From assembly GCA_964007475.1 (NCBI GenBank), contig OZ023275.1, positions 32,555,619 through 32,619,618 on the forward strand: a stretch of DNA of 64,000 bases. The letters are read 5' to 3'. This document shows positions 11,044 to 22,381 of the stretch, piece by piece. Position 1 is the first letter of the stretch; each line of letters begins with the position of its first letter. The DNA is from Hybos culiciformis. Its lineage: Eukaryota; Arthropoda; Insecta; Diptera; Hybotidae. Below the pieces are notes generated by a model. That model was not told the DNA's origin. It did no database searches and saw only the letters and a program-made list of their open reading frames with translations. The translations under genes were made by a program, and so were the position numbers.

Positions 11044-11707
11044 GGCGCAGTGAAATAAGGCCGCGTGAAATAAGGCCGCGATAGTTTTTGTTGCGGTCTT
11101 ATTTTATTTTTACTTCGAACAACAAATTAATTTGTTTTTTATTTAAAATCGAGGCTGCATAAACCAACGTAAATACATATACATAACATTATTTTATTTT
11201 AAAAAATGAAATAAGGCCGCCACAAAAATCATCGCGGCCTTATTTCATTTTGAAAAATGAAATAAGACCGCGACAAAAAAAAAATTTATCGGAGGTCTAA
11301 TTTCATTTTTATAAATGAAATATGGCCGCGTAATCTTGTGAGGTGAGCACACAGGGCAGGGGGCAGCAGGGCGGCGGGCGGGCGGTTGGTCAGTGGGATT
11401 TGCGGCGCTAGCCAACCGCCCGCCCGCCGCCCTGTTGCCCCCTGCCCGGTGTGCTCACCTCACAAGATTTTGTATCAAGGTCTTATTTCATTTTGAAACA
11501 TGAAATTACAACGCGGTCTTATTTCATTTATAAAAATGAACTTAGCCTCCGAAAAAATTTTTTTTTGTCGCGGTTTTATTTCATTTTGAAAAATGAAATA
11601 AGGCCGCGATGATTTTTGTGGCGGCCTTATTTCATTTTTCAAAATAAAATAAGACCGCAACAAAAATCCTCGCGGCCTTATTTCACGCGGCCTTATTTCC
11701 ATCCCCC
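11044..11707. mobile_element. Foldback element 2, AAATAAGGCCGCG arms
   Basis: It starts GGCGCAGTGAAATAAGGCCG and ends with the inverse followed by CATCCCCC. Arms consist of GAAATAAGGCCGCGA units facing each other. The centre is a GC-rich hairpin with GGTCAGTGGGATTTGCGGC at 11388-11406. Flanks CTTTGATTT (11035-11043) and CTCTGATTT (11708-11716) match at 8 of 9 positions, a probable target duplication. It has the same plan as 8476-9425 with unrelated arm units. Confidence 0.75.
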
Positions 11708-11769
11708 CTCTGATTTCAATATTTTTATTACTTTCGAAACTTTCAATCACAAAATTCTTATAGTTTGGT

Positions 11770-11932
11770 TAAACTCGACGTGACGCACGCGACGGACGCG
11801 ACGCAAATGACGTAAAGAAATATTAAATGTATGAAAATATATGGACGCGAACAGTCTCGACGTTAACGACGTTAATGAAATTATATGGTCATTAACGTCA
11901 TTAACGTTTGCGTCGCGTTCGTCGCGTCGAGT
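11770..11932. mobile_element. Short TIR element, AACTCGACG ends
   Basis: AACTCGACGTGACGCACGCG at the left and a near-inverse (GCGTTCGTCGCGTCGAGTTT) at the right enclose about 160 bp with ATGACGT/ACGTTAACG words. It looks like a small MITE in the intron of the ABCA half-copy. Confidence 0.5.
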
Positions 11933-12000
11933 TTGCCCAGGCGGTTAGTCTTACCTCAACTTTAATTTAGGGTTGAAGTTTTGTGGGTTGTATATGTTAC

Positions 12001-12352
12001 GGCGAATGTGCGAATTCCGGTGAATGTGAGTTTAAAAACCCGTAATTTTAAAATTACATTACATTTACCGGCCCGATTGGCCCCATTTTTGTGTACAGCG
12101 TAGAGGGGGTACCCCTTATCCAAATAGGGAAGTGCGGGGTGGCGGGCGGGCGAACTGGTGGTCGGTCAGTGGGATTTGCGGCGCTGACCGACCACCAGTT
12201 CGCCCGCCCGCGAACCCGTAATCCTTTATTTGGATAAGGTGTACCCCCTCTATACCCTACACAAAAATGGGGCCAATAGGGCCGGTAAATGTACTGTAAT
12301 ATTGACATTTACCAAAAGTAAACTCACATTCACCGGAATTCGCACATTCCCC
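12001..12352. mobile_element. Foldback element 3, GAATGTGCGAATTCCGG ends
   Basis: GGCGAATGTGCGAATTCCGG starts the element and the inverse ending TTCCCC closes it. Inside are the inverted words GGCCCCATTTTTGTGTA and CTTATCCAAATA, and the shared core GGTCAGTGGGATTTGCGGC at 12164-12182. No clear flanking duplication was found. It lies just upstream (plus-strand sense) of the ABCA NBD2 exon. Confidence 0.7.
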
Positions 12353-12462
12353 GTCGTAACATATATAATTACAAAATTTTTGATAAAATTCATTATAGAA
12401 TAATAGTTATTTAAGAATGGCGAAAAAAATGTAATATACCTAATATCACAAATAATACTCAC

Positions 12463-13107
12463 GTTTTTCGGTTGTTCTGACGTTCCAGTTTAACTCTTAA
12501 GATTAAACCTTTGGCATATTTATTTTTCAAATGTTGGGTTGAGCCAATACACTTGAATTCACCATTCACTATTATTGCCAAACGTGTGCAAAGTGCTTCG
12601 CACTCTTCCATACTGTGTGAAGTTAACACAATCGATTTTCCGGCATCTCTAAACCTACAAATTAATTTCCAAAGTTGTCGTCTAGCTCTTGGATCCATTC
12701 CAGTTGATGGTTCATCCAAATAAATCACAGATGAGTTTCCCAACAAAGCGATTGAAATACTTAATTTGCGCTTCTTGGTACTACTATAAGATCTAACCGG
12801 ATTATCCAAATGATTAGTAAAGCCTAAAGCTTTTGCAATATTATTCGTAATTTGATTAATTTGATTTTCAGGATGGCCCCTTATCAAACTAAAAATTCTT
12901 AATAATTCCCGACCTGTCAAATCTTTTAATAGGGCATCAAATTGGGGACAATATCCTATTTCATTGTGAATTTGATGCATGTTATCTTTGACATTCCTTC
13001 CGTTTACAAAAGCAGCACCGTAAGTAATCCGTTCCTCACCAATCATCATTTTTAATGCTGTACTCTTACCAGATCCGTTAATTCCGAGTATTCCAAAACA
13101 TTCAGAG
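12463..13107 (-). CDS. NBD2 exon of the partial ABCA copy
   Basis: A single exon of 645 bp, bounded by CAG and GTGAGT splice sites, encodes an ABCA second nucleotide-binding domain. Order: SECFGILGINGSGKST (Walker A), Q-loop region [11 protein letters not shown], degenerate signature YSSTKKRKLS, Walker B VIYLDEPSTGMDP, H-loop SHSMEECE. Loss of both signature glycines would be expected to impair ATP sandwich formation (family knowledge). The exon is same-length with 37247-37891 and fully open. Confidence 0.85.
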
Positions 13108-15451
13108 CTGAATTATAAAAAAGATAAGATCTTAATTTATTATCTTAATTTGTTATGTGACATATGCGATATAACTATGATATTTTTTACTAACACTAAT
13201 GTGGCGAAAATTCTACGTACATGCATCAATTGTACATATGTACTTTTGTTATATATTTTTAAGATAAATTACTCACTGCTTAATGCCAACATAAAGATTA
13301 TTTATTGCCAAAAAATGCCCGTAATATTTCGTCATTCCATATAAAATTAAGTTTTCTCGCTTAAGTTCTGATCTAGATAATGCTTTGATTCTGTTTTGTT
13401 CCTCTTTAACATCTTCATCAACATCTGAGCTTATGAATACATTAGTAGGTGGACTATAAAAATAGGTTCCCATTATTTTTTAGGGTTTTTCTTTAACGGA
13501 AATAACTTACATGATCCACATGCGTAATTTATGAATCAAGTGATCAATTAAACGCGTCTCTTTCGTTAATAATATTAGAAAATATAATAGTGATGATGCG
13601 AAGGAGTAAGTTATATTTACTAAAATTTCATGAGATTCTAATTCAAAATAATCGGCAATACAACATTCAAAAATTCCGCTTTTACAGAAAAATTCCATAG
13701 AACAAAAAGGAATTCTGTTCCCAAAGTATTCACACATTTTGTTACTACAAACATTCGTAGATGTTGCAATTATGTTTACATTGTTTAACCCTTTTGCCAA
13801 TGAGTAATGAGGAAATATAAGAAAGACAAAGTTACATATTTTGGCATTTTCTTCTAAAACTTCATTCTCTTCCATAATAACCACTACAGTAAATAGTGTC
13901 ATTCCTAAAAAAGTATTTGTAGTTGTAACTCATTTACGATTTTTAACACTATAAATATAAATTATATAAACCTGTAAACATATTAAAAGATGTCATTCTA
14001 GAAAAACCCGTTACAGGTTCTTTAAATAACATAGAAAACAAATAAGTCATTGGTAAGACTGCAAATCCGAAAAGAAGTAACAGTAAAAATATTCGCCCTG
14101 AAAAAAAAATATATCAAGATTCAGAATTCAAGTTATTTTATTAAATAAAAAAATGTATTCCAAACCAAGTTCTTCAAATGTTCCATAGCCTTCTGGTTGA
14201 CAAAATGCCAAAGTTAATATGCAAATAACTGTTGTTAGGAAAAATGTAGCCATGTCAAAAACAAAATGCCCAAGCCAGAAAAGGAATGTTCTAACACCAC
14301 CAACAAATTGCAATAACTTAACTCGACTTTCACGTTCTTTAATCAAAAATAGAATATAAAATGAGCTGACAAATGACATACATAAGCCCAAATTAAGTGA
14401 CATCAGAAATCCAATTGTAGTTTTCGCTGTTAGTGCATCTAATTTACTTTCATCTGAATAAGGCAAGGGATCGTTTGTTACTTCAATGCTGTATTTTTTT
14501 CCATTCACAACCCTGAAATTTTTGTGTATCAAAAATTTAAAAAAAAAAATGATTTGAAAAGCATAATCTTGAAAACAAGTATTTCAAAACACTGTTGTAG
14601 TTAAAAAAATTTTCTTATGCAACTAAATTTTTATGAATAGATTTTTAATTTTACCTAGCTATTGAATTATGAATAGCATTTAAAGCCAACGGAACTGTAT
14701 GTAATGGATGATTATTAAACCATGCAATTATAATATCATCCGTAATAGTTGCTCCCTTTAAATATTTTGAATTAAAGTTTTCTAAGTTTTTTTCACCATA
14801 TTTTATTAAATAGCTCGAAATGTTTGATTCAACAATTTTAACCGTATGAGATGGACCAAATGAATTTTCATATTGTTTATATTCATTGGAAATTTTTAGA
14901 GATAAAAAACTTAAGCCTCTAGTCTCCAAAACGCTAACTGTTGAATCATAATCCATGATAGTAATTTTTCTCGGCTGAAAGTCCTTGTAATGATCCGAAG
15001 ACCAACTTTGTAATACTGTTACAATAACAAAGAAAATGGGCAAAAAATTTTGCACCAGTAATATTACATAATGACGAATTGTATAAATAAATTTTTTAAT
15101 TAACATGGCTTTCCAACGGCTCCAAAAAAGTCTCCAACCCCTAAGTAACGTAATATTTTCAAAAATTTCTTCATTATTTGCTAGAAGCAGAAAAAAAATT
15201 TAGTAAATTCTGCAACTTTAATAGAATCATAATAAAAATATTTTGGATTTACATAAAACTTCAAGATCTGAATCTTCATTTGATACTGCTGAATAAATTT
15301 TCTTTGCGTCACGCTTTTCTGCACCAACCTTCGTAAAAACCTCTTCTAATGTGGAATATACTGCCTTAATAAATCTGTTATTTTGTTGGCATCACAATTG
15401 GGTTTTTTAAAACAAATCTTAAAATAAAATATTAGTATATATATTATATAG

Positions 15452-15530
15452 TTTTCGAAAGTTCTATCGAAGCGAGTGGATTTTTTGGCAACATGTTAAG
15501 ATTTTCTCGCTTCGATACTTTCGAAAATCA
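15452..15530. repeat. Short hairpin, TTTCGAAAGT arms
   Basis: TTTTCGAAAGTTCTATCGAA and the inverse TTCGATACTTTCGAAAA surround about 35 bp. It marks the point where ABCA homology stops. Possibly a MITE end or a rearrangement scar. Confidence 0.5.
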
Positions 15531-15949
15531 TTTTCTGAAAGAATTTTTGACGTTAAAAAAAAAAAAATAACCAAAAAGTAAATAATAAATTATTGTTCAT
15601 ACATAATTATTTTTATTTACATTTATTAAAATTGTTTTTAATTTTTATAAATAAAAATCTTTACCTACCTATCTACCTACCTTTAGATTAATTTTTTTTT
15701 TATTAAATATTAAAATAATATTTTTAAATAATTAAAAAAAAAAAATGTTTGATTATTCAAAATTAATTTTTATAAATTTGAATAAAAATAATTTCTTTTT
15801 TCATATATTTTTTTTATTCGATTCCGTATCACTTGAAAACATTTTTGTGATACCGTATCGAGAAAACGTAGAAGCGATTTTGTCATAACATACTGCCATT
15901 CGATCGAATGTCGAATATCGAATTTTTCGAAATCTTAACATCCCACCAC

Positions 15950-15962
15950 AGGTCATACTCTA
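15950..15962 (+). repeat. 5' fragment of gypsy LTR 1
   Basis: AGGTCATACTCTA matches the LTR copies at 27297 and 32265 and continues at 22007 on the far side of the inserted DNA transposon. About 17 bp present at the start of the other LTRs are missing. Confidence 0.75.
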
Positions 15963-16283
15963 CCCAGCAAATATTTACCCAATGAATATTAAGTTAATAT
16001 TAGGTTACAAATACCTGATAATTACCCCATAATTGCTATGGGTACACTATGAATAATTTTCATACATGCGTTCAACCTCTACTTGGTAATATTACCCAGT
16101 TGGCAAATGGAATGAGACGGAATGGAACGAAATGAAAACACAATGAGAGTAGGCATTTGCACCATGCACGGATTTTATTTGAACTTAGTGGCAAAAAATA
16201 AAACTAACTTTTTACATTTTTAAAATTATTTATGTATTTCGATCTTTTAATATTTTTATATAATGAATAATAAATGTTTTTTT

Positions 16284-16288
<5 letters not shown>

Positions 16289-16331
<43 letters not shown>
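16289..16331. repeat. (TA)n microsatellite
   Basis: About twenty TA dinucleotides follow a T-run, within the DNA transposon. Confidence 0.9.
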
Positions 16332-16333
<2 letters not shown>

Positions 16334-16584
16334 TTAATATTTTTATATAATATGTATATATAGATTTAATATTTTTATATAATGAATAATGAATATAATG
16401 AATAATAAGTATTTTGTAGCACTTTTTCTTTAAGAAAATTCCCCTATGGACTATCTGAATATTGCTAATGGTTTTCTTCAGTCTAAAAAAAAAAAATAAT
16501 AATTTTATATTGTTTTCAGTTTTTTAGTTCTTTAACTCTTTAGTTATGACAATATATTATATTCTCTTACCGTAAAGCTTTAAT

Positions 16585-19299
16585 TTATTTATTGGAGCGA
16601 TGTTTATATCGATTATGGGCGTCAAATATTTGCTTACGCATCGAAATCACATATTCGTGATATGTTTTAAAAGCATCATTCCATGAATCTGAAAAATAGA
16701 AATGAATAGAATTACTTTTTTTTAATATGAATTTATTATTTGTACTAACCATAAAGGACTTCGCTAAATAAAATTAATTTATTTAAAGCTAATTTCGAAG
16801 CTTGCTTAGTCTTCATCCCACTCCAGTTGAAATGACACAGAAGCTCATCATTAATTATTTGGGAAAGACCAGTATTCCCATGCCGACCCACAACTGGCTT
16901 AAATTGCTTCAAAAAATTTGTCTGTAAATACGAATTATTTTAATTATATACAATGTACATGTTCAAAAAAAATTGTGGTAAAATAGCTTACCAAATTATA
17001 ACGAAATGTTAAATCGTTACTGATTTTTTCACAAATTTCTTCTAGATTATCTTGAGATTTTATCGGCAAATTTATATCAATTTTTTGTTTAGGGATTATG
17101 AATTTTTCTAGATTTAACAATCGCTGATCTATTAGCTGCAACTGTTTAGCCACATAATATAATTCTGGATTTTTGACTACAAATAGGTTTAATAATTAAT
17201 TACAATTGAAAAGTATAATTACTAATTATTAATTTAAATGTACTGTCATATAAAAAAAACAGCATGTATATAAAAAAAGAAAAAATTAGCACTAAATTTG
17301 TCAAATTTTATAAAATTTTGTGCTAATTTTTTTATGTGCTGTCTTTTGAATAATCATAAGACCGCATTATAGTAAAAATAAATACTTTGTTCAACTGTAC
17401 TGATTTTCTGGCAAAAATTGCATTTGCTACTTCCACTTGTTTCTAACGACACAGAACTTGATGATAGTGATGCTGCCACTGTTCTTTGTGATAATAATGA
17501 TGGTGATTTTTTATTTGACTTTGTTGATGTTGCCGCTGCTGTTGGCCTTGGTGGTGATAGTACCAATGTTGGTTTTGTGTATGATTTTTTTGATGTTGCC
17601 GTTGCTGTTGGTCTTGGTGGTGTTAATAATATTTGTGATAATACCGATGTGGCCGTTGCTGTTGGTCTTGGTGGTGTTAATGTTCTTTTTGTTGTTCTTT
17701 GTGATCTTAATGCGGTTGTTGTTCCATATTCTAAAAGTGAGCAAAAAAAATGTATATAAAATAAAATAATTAAAAACAAGTACTTAATATAAAAAATAAA
17801 ATATTACAGCGTCAAAATTCATCAGAATTGGCCTAATTGAATTACTTTAAGAAATGAGTTAAATGTTCAAGCAAATAAAAAAATAATTATTAAGAAGGAA
17901 TTTTCCAAATGAGTATATAGGTTTAATTGCTTTTAAGCCAACAAACGAAAAACAAAAATTTCTTTTTCAAATATTTAGTTTAACCAAGTCTAGTTCAGTT
18001 TTCTTAAACAATTGTAAACTACCAATGAGTACAGTACATATATTTCAAGGAATATTTCTACAACTTACTTTCGGAAAATTTCCCCATTTCATCAAACAAA
18101 TCATCTATTGTTTGAGTTTCATCAAAAATTTCAACGGGTTTATTTTCAACCGGAATGAATACTACTTCTGAATCTAAAATAAGACAAGATATTAATATTT
18201 TTTTGTTAAAATAATATAGAAAACAAATACCTTCGTAAGTGTATGACCGTTTTAAGTTATGTATATCGTAATTTTCAACATTTGTAACAATTTTTTTAGC
18301 TGAAAATAAAAAATATAGGTAAATTATTATTTTTATCTAATTTAAAGAAAATATTAAATAATTTAAAGTTATTGAGGGCAAAAAATAGAAGTAAATTTAA
18401 AATGAATACATCAATATTTTTTACTTTTGTAATTTTTTTTAGAAAATTGTGGTATATTATGTGATAAACGATACATAAAAAAATTTAATGCGTTGGGGAT
18501 CGTTATGTTGTATTTAGTGCTATAGAATCTAGATCACTAAATGGAGTATTATATGTGTCAATACACATGCAATCATTTAGATGCATCTGCGTAAATAATG
18601 AAAAAATTTAGATGCATCAGCGTAAATAAAGGAAAAATTTAGATGCATCAGCGTAAATAATGAAATCATTTAGATGTTTCGTATTGAATATTACGTAATA
18701 CCTAAACAAACATAATATCTCTCACAATATTTCAATACAGCCAAATACAAAAAAAAAATGAGAAGAAAAAATATTCTCTCTTTGCAACTACCTCTCCCCT
18801 ACGCATTAAAACAGTATATTGGATATGTAAACAAAATTTGTTATACAACTCGTTCTGTATTTATACAAAAATGCATTGACACTTGTCAATTGTGTATTTT
18901 TATGTATACAGAACTCTTAATTAATAACAAATTTAGTTTACATATACAATAATCTACTATTAAACTGTAATAAATTGATGAAACTATTTTTTTTTTCTTG
19001 AAGTTATTTTAGTTTCTTTTTCAAAATTAATTAAATTTTTACGTGTAAAAAGATTTGTCCATCTGGGAGTTGCATCCAATTTTAGTTTTTTTATTTCACT
19101 TGTTACTAGTTGATGAGCTTTTCTTTTAGTATCACCGCATTGGATATATATTTCTGAAAATAAATATAATTTCTATTAAAAATTTCCAATGAATTTCATA
19201 AATTTAAGATACTAGTTAATTAAACATTTTAATACGATCTAAAAAGAGATTTTGAGATCTGTTACAATTATTGCTGTATTTACCTTCATCAGCCATCAT
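16585..19299 (-). CDS. DUF4806-like transposon-borne protein
   Basis: Predicted minus-strand exons: 19284-19299 (ATG start MMADE), about 18990-19153, 18231-18299, 18069-18173, 17401-17730, 16992-17176, 16750-16921, 16585-16688 (stop). Most have clear AG/GT borders. The last exons resemble the C-terminal region of insect DUF4806 proteins: a leucine-rich helix (QLQLIDQRLLNLEKFI), then a FNWSG block and NDAFKTYHEYVI. The 17401-17730 exon contains a low-complexity stretch with three TPPRPTATATS-type repeats. The 3' side of exon 2 runs into a stop and has no good donor; the repeat X copy at 18481-18955 lies just beyond, so expression may be broken. Its role in transposition is unknown; co-occurrence with a transposase suggests an accessory protein (inference). 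Confidence 0.6.
18481..18955. mobile_element. Two-hairpin repeat X, copy 3 (reversed)
   Basis: In reverse orientation it matches copy 1: the palindrome with TTAATTAATAACAAATTTAG and AACTCGTTCTGTATTTATAC, and the second stem with TTAATGCG...ACGCATTAA. Its internal tandem repeat is a 30-odd-bp unit containing TTTAGATGCATCAGCGTAAA, about three copies, unlike copy 1. It sits inside the DUF4806-like gene. Confidence 0.6.
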
Positions 19300-19436
19300 A
19301 AAATCAATCTAAATACAAAAAAATTAATAAATAAAAAATATTTAATTATAGGTACTTCTTAAAATTGAAATGATATTTTTAAAAGAAACAAAAATTAAAT
19401 TAAATTAAAATTAAGTTAAAAAATGTAAAGTAATAT

Positions 19437-21541
19437 ACTGAGTCAGCAGGAGCAAATAACGTTATAGCAAACAACAGAATTATTCAATAATTGAAATATT
19501 TTTAGGTTCGTGAAGCATTGGAATTAGAGAAAAACATTTTTAGAAAGATCTAAAGGTAGTCGACAAAATTTTGAAATAATCGCAGTAACAGGGAATTCTT
19601 CAAAATCTTTTTCGAGTTCGTCTACAACCATAATTCCAAGCCCAGTTAGAGAGTTTAATGGGTTAGTAAAATATGCCCTAGAATCTTTAAATCTTTTTCC
19701 TTTCATTATTTGAATATTATCATGAAAATCTAAGTCTTCAATAAAAAAAGGAATTTCTTGGTTATTGATTTTTATTGAACAATAACAATCTACGGTATTA
19801 CATTGAAAGGTAAAGGAACCGTAATTGTAACTTTTATACCGATTTGAATGAGAAAATTTTTCACAACTGACTTTCCTCAATCAAATTATTTATATAATTA
19901 ATTTCATTGATTTTATTAAAAAGTTGTTTTAAAATAAATGAAGGTTTTTTAACAAGTTTTTTAATTTCCTGAAGATAATTTTCAAATTTATATCCCGAAA
20001 AGTTATCAATTGGACCATATAATTTTACATAGTTTGATAAATGTAGAAGACTATGAATATTGTAGGAAATGTTTCTTAGCCCGTAAATTTGGGGAAAGTA
20101 TTTTACAAAATCATTAAGGAAAATTTGTGTAATGTCAATTGTTTTTAAATTTATAAACTCATTAGAAAGGAGACGAGCACTAGAAGTAAGAAGAACGAAA
20201 TGGTAAAAATATTTTCATCTACAAAATTATTTAAAAGAGGAAGAGATCCATATAATAAAAAAAATCTAAATTCGGTCGCTTTCCACCTAGGAATTTCTAA
20301 AAAACTTCTAGTTTTTCTTGCGAATTCGATAGGCATATAATTTCTGTAGCTACAATAAATTTCGGACATTTTTGTTCGGGCAGCTGGAGTCAATTTATGC
20401 AGGATTAAATTTAAAGTTTTTTTTGCATACCCCTAAATCTAAAAGATGCATAGGATCTAGAGGAAATTGAGACACCATTTTAATTCCACTCCTTTCAAGA
20501 ATATTAGGAGGACCTTCCTGATGATGTTCAGGATCTCTCCTCGCGGCAAAAAACTGATCAGTTCTCAACTCTCGAGTTTCAATATCATAAATATTAGTGC
20601 GTTGATAATAAAAACCGGTTTGACTGCATTCATGGCAACCGTGTTGGGAGCTATGATAACGAAATGACTTGCAAAAAGATTTGGCTGGAGCATCGCAAGT
20701 GAAACACCTTAGGACAAATTTTTTTGTTGAAGAATTCTTTAAATCTTTAATGCCATTTTTATTAAGATAAATAATTTCTTCTGAAAAGTCTTTAAAGAAC
20801 TCATCAACAGTAGTTGGATGTCCCTTTCCCACCCAAGCTCCTACTAAAAAAGGTGGCTTCGATTTTTCATTAGCGAAAGCCCCAAGAATTGGCCAAATCG
20901 TTTTTCTTGAACTCTTATACAAAGGCAATCCATCAACATTAAAGTCACAAACAACTGAACTTATCGAATTTAAATAATTCGCGTCAAATCTGTTTATAGC
21001 CTAGTGAAAATACTCCCCCTCGTTTACAATTCGCGGAACAAAATTTTCTTTCCTTGAAAAATCGCGAAGAAGTGTTTTCTTATTTTTTGGAACCTGAATC
21101 CCGAAAGCAGCTAAAATTTTCAATAAATCGTTTGTGGCCTTTGAGGATAAGTTATGCTCAATAATCCATTTAATTAAATTTATTCTTAGTAATTGAATTT
21201 TAGGAAGTTGAGGTGTATTTTCCTCAATTGGTGAATGCATTTCTTCATCCGAATCATCAGATTCAATAAAGGGGTCCTTGAATTCATCATTGAATTCAAA
21301 GAAAAAATTAGTGGGCAACTTTTCGTTGAAATCTGAATCCGCAAATTCGACGTCATGTTCCGAAGAACAGAGTTCAGAATTTTCCTGTATTATATCGTCG
21401 GAAGGAGATTCATCTGACGATTCAGGATTAAAATTTTGAAAAAATTCCCGCAGATTAAGCTCCGCCCTTCTATTTAAATGGATGTTCTTAGCCGTTTTTG
21501 AGTTCATTTTTTTAAAAAGTCCTGAGTTGAGCTGACTCAGT
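19437..21541. other. Inverted pair ACTGAGTCAGC around the transposase gene
   Basis: ACTGAGTCAGC at 19437-19447 and the exact inverse GCTGACTCAGT at 21531-21541 lie just outside the two ends of the transposase reading frames. They could be ends of a nested element, internal transposase-binding sites, or chance. Confidence 0.35.
19524..21507 (-). pseudogene. TNP2-like DDE transposase, broken
   Basis: Open segments on the minus strand: 21507-21001 (168 codons, acidic N-terminus), 20928-20395 (177 codons), 20393-20151 and 19880-19524. They are separated by stops or frame changes that do not look like introns. Between the first two, the unassigned frame still reads through an FNVDGLPLYKSS block, a candidate first catalytic Asp. 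The second segment has a WPILGAF block, GAWVGKGHPTTVDEF, a TCDAPAKSF motif, a zinc-like CHEC and a DPMHLLDLGV motif. These resemble the D...D/H core of TNP2-type transposases and related uncharacterised insect proteins. Most likely the inactivated transposase of the surrounding TIR element. Confidence 0.65.
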
Positions 21542-22045
21542 AAAAAAACCGAAATAAATAATATAAAATACTTAAAATTAATCTAATTGAAAAAAAATTA
21601 AATATTTAGTTATTTATTAATAATTTTTTCTTTAACTGTAGCAACTTTTTTTTTTTTAAAATAACTGAAACTATGAAAACTTTTCTACAAAAATTTTATT
21701 ATTGTTTATTAATAATTTTTAATAATTTTTATATTAATTTTTATAATTAATTGTTTATCAAACTTTAATTTTTAATTAAAATTAACTGATTTTATTGTTA
21801 ACTTTTTAAAACTTAGTAAACTTTTCAATCGGAATTCGGAAACAAAACAGAAAACAAAAACATCAGCTATTATTATTATTTTTTTTAAAGGATTTTTTTT
21901 TGGAACGGTGTGACACTTCGTAGGGTAAAAAGTCTTTTAAAAACATAAAAAGACTAACCTGTTAAATTTTAGGGTAACTTTAACCTAATAATAAATATTT
22001 GCTGGGTAGTTTATTATTGTTTACATTTTACTGGCTATTAGTTTA

Positions 22046-22381
22046 CGCAGTGGTTATACGAGAGTAAAAACTAGTCTTAACTATTTACAATTGTATGAGT
22101 TTTTTATTTGTATTTGTGACGTAATTATTCTCCACTGGCTAAACTATAGTTAAAACTATTTACAAACTATTTTATTATTTTACTTCACTTTTTAGTTTTT
22201 ATTTACATTTAAAAAAAAAAATATTTCATTTGACAAGTAATACTTTAGATTCAGAATTTTTTTTAGTTATAACTATTAGTTATAACTATTTCATAATTTT
22301 TTTTTTTTATACAATTTTTCACACATACATTCAAAAAACATCTTAGTTATAACTAGTTTTTACTCTCGTCTAACCCCCAAG
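22046..22381. mobile_element. hAT-like MITE in gypsy LTR 1
   Basis: ACGAGAGTAAAAACTAGT at 22058-22075 is inverted exactly at 22353-22370. The left end begins CAGTGGTTATACG, a hAT-like terminus. LTR copies 2 and 3 have no such insert (TATTAGTTTAGTTTAGATAA). The duplicated target is imperfect (AGTTTA / AGTTAG). Confidence 0.75.

Larger units (their letters stand above)
7748..15421 (-). pseudogene. Partial ABCA transporter copy (TMD2 + NBD2 only)
   Basis: Minus-strand exons, 5' to 3': broken remnant about 15421-15250, then 14655-15180, 14166-14512, 13972-14097, 13511-13904, 13277-13453, 12463-13107, 7990-8091, 7748-7934. From 15180 on they join in phase. They match the second half of the complete gene at 36464-51629 exon for exon. 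NBD2 keeps Walker A GINGSGKST, Walker B VIYLDEPS and the H-loop [10 protein letters not shown], but the signature reads YSSTKKRK where the intact paralogue has YSGGNKRK. The remnant exon lost about 60 codons after RQYIP and is frame-broken. The donor after the 14166 exon is GTTTGG. No NBD1 or N-terminal exons were found upstream. It is either a decaying duplicate or a half transporter; the broken exon favours decay, while the otherwise open exons argue it is young. Confidence 0.8.
15963..22006. mobile_element. 6.0-kb TIR DNA transposon in the gypsy LTR
   Basis: TIR CCCAGCAAATATTTA (15963-15977) and its exact inverse (21992-22006) bound 6,044 bp, with TA on both sides (15961-15962, 22007-22008). 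LTR copies 2 and 3 show the unoccupied site ACTCTAGTTTATT, proving the boundaries. It carries two minus-strand gene remnants: a transposase-like gene (19524-21507) and a DUF4806-like gene (16585-19299). It also carries a later insertion of repeat X. The superfamily cannot be fixed from sequence; the transposase resembles TNP2-type DDE proteins. Confidence 0.9.

Noticed and set aside
17418..17769. Plus-strand hydrophobic frames opposite the DUF4806-like gene
   Set aside because: They are antisense shadows of the PPRPTATATS repeat exon.
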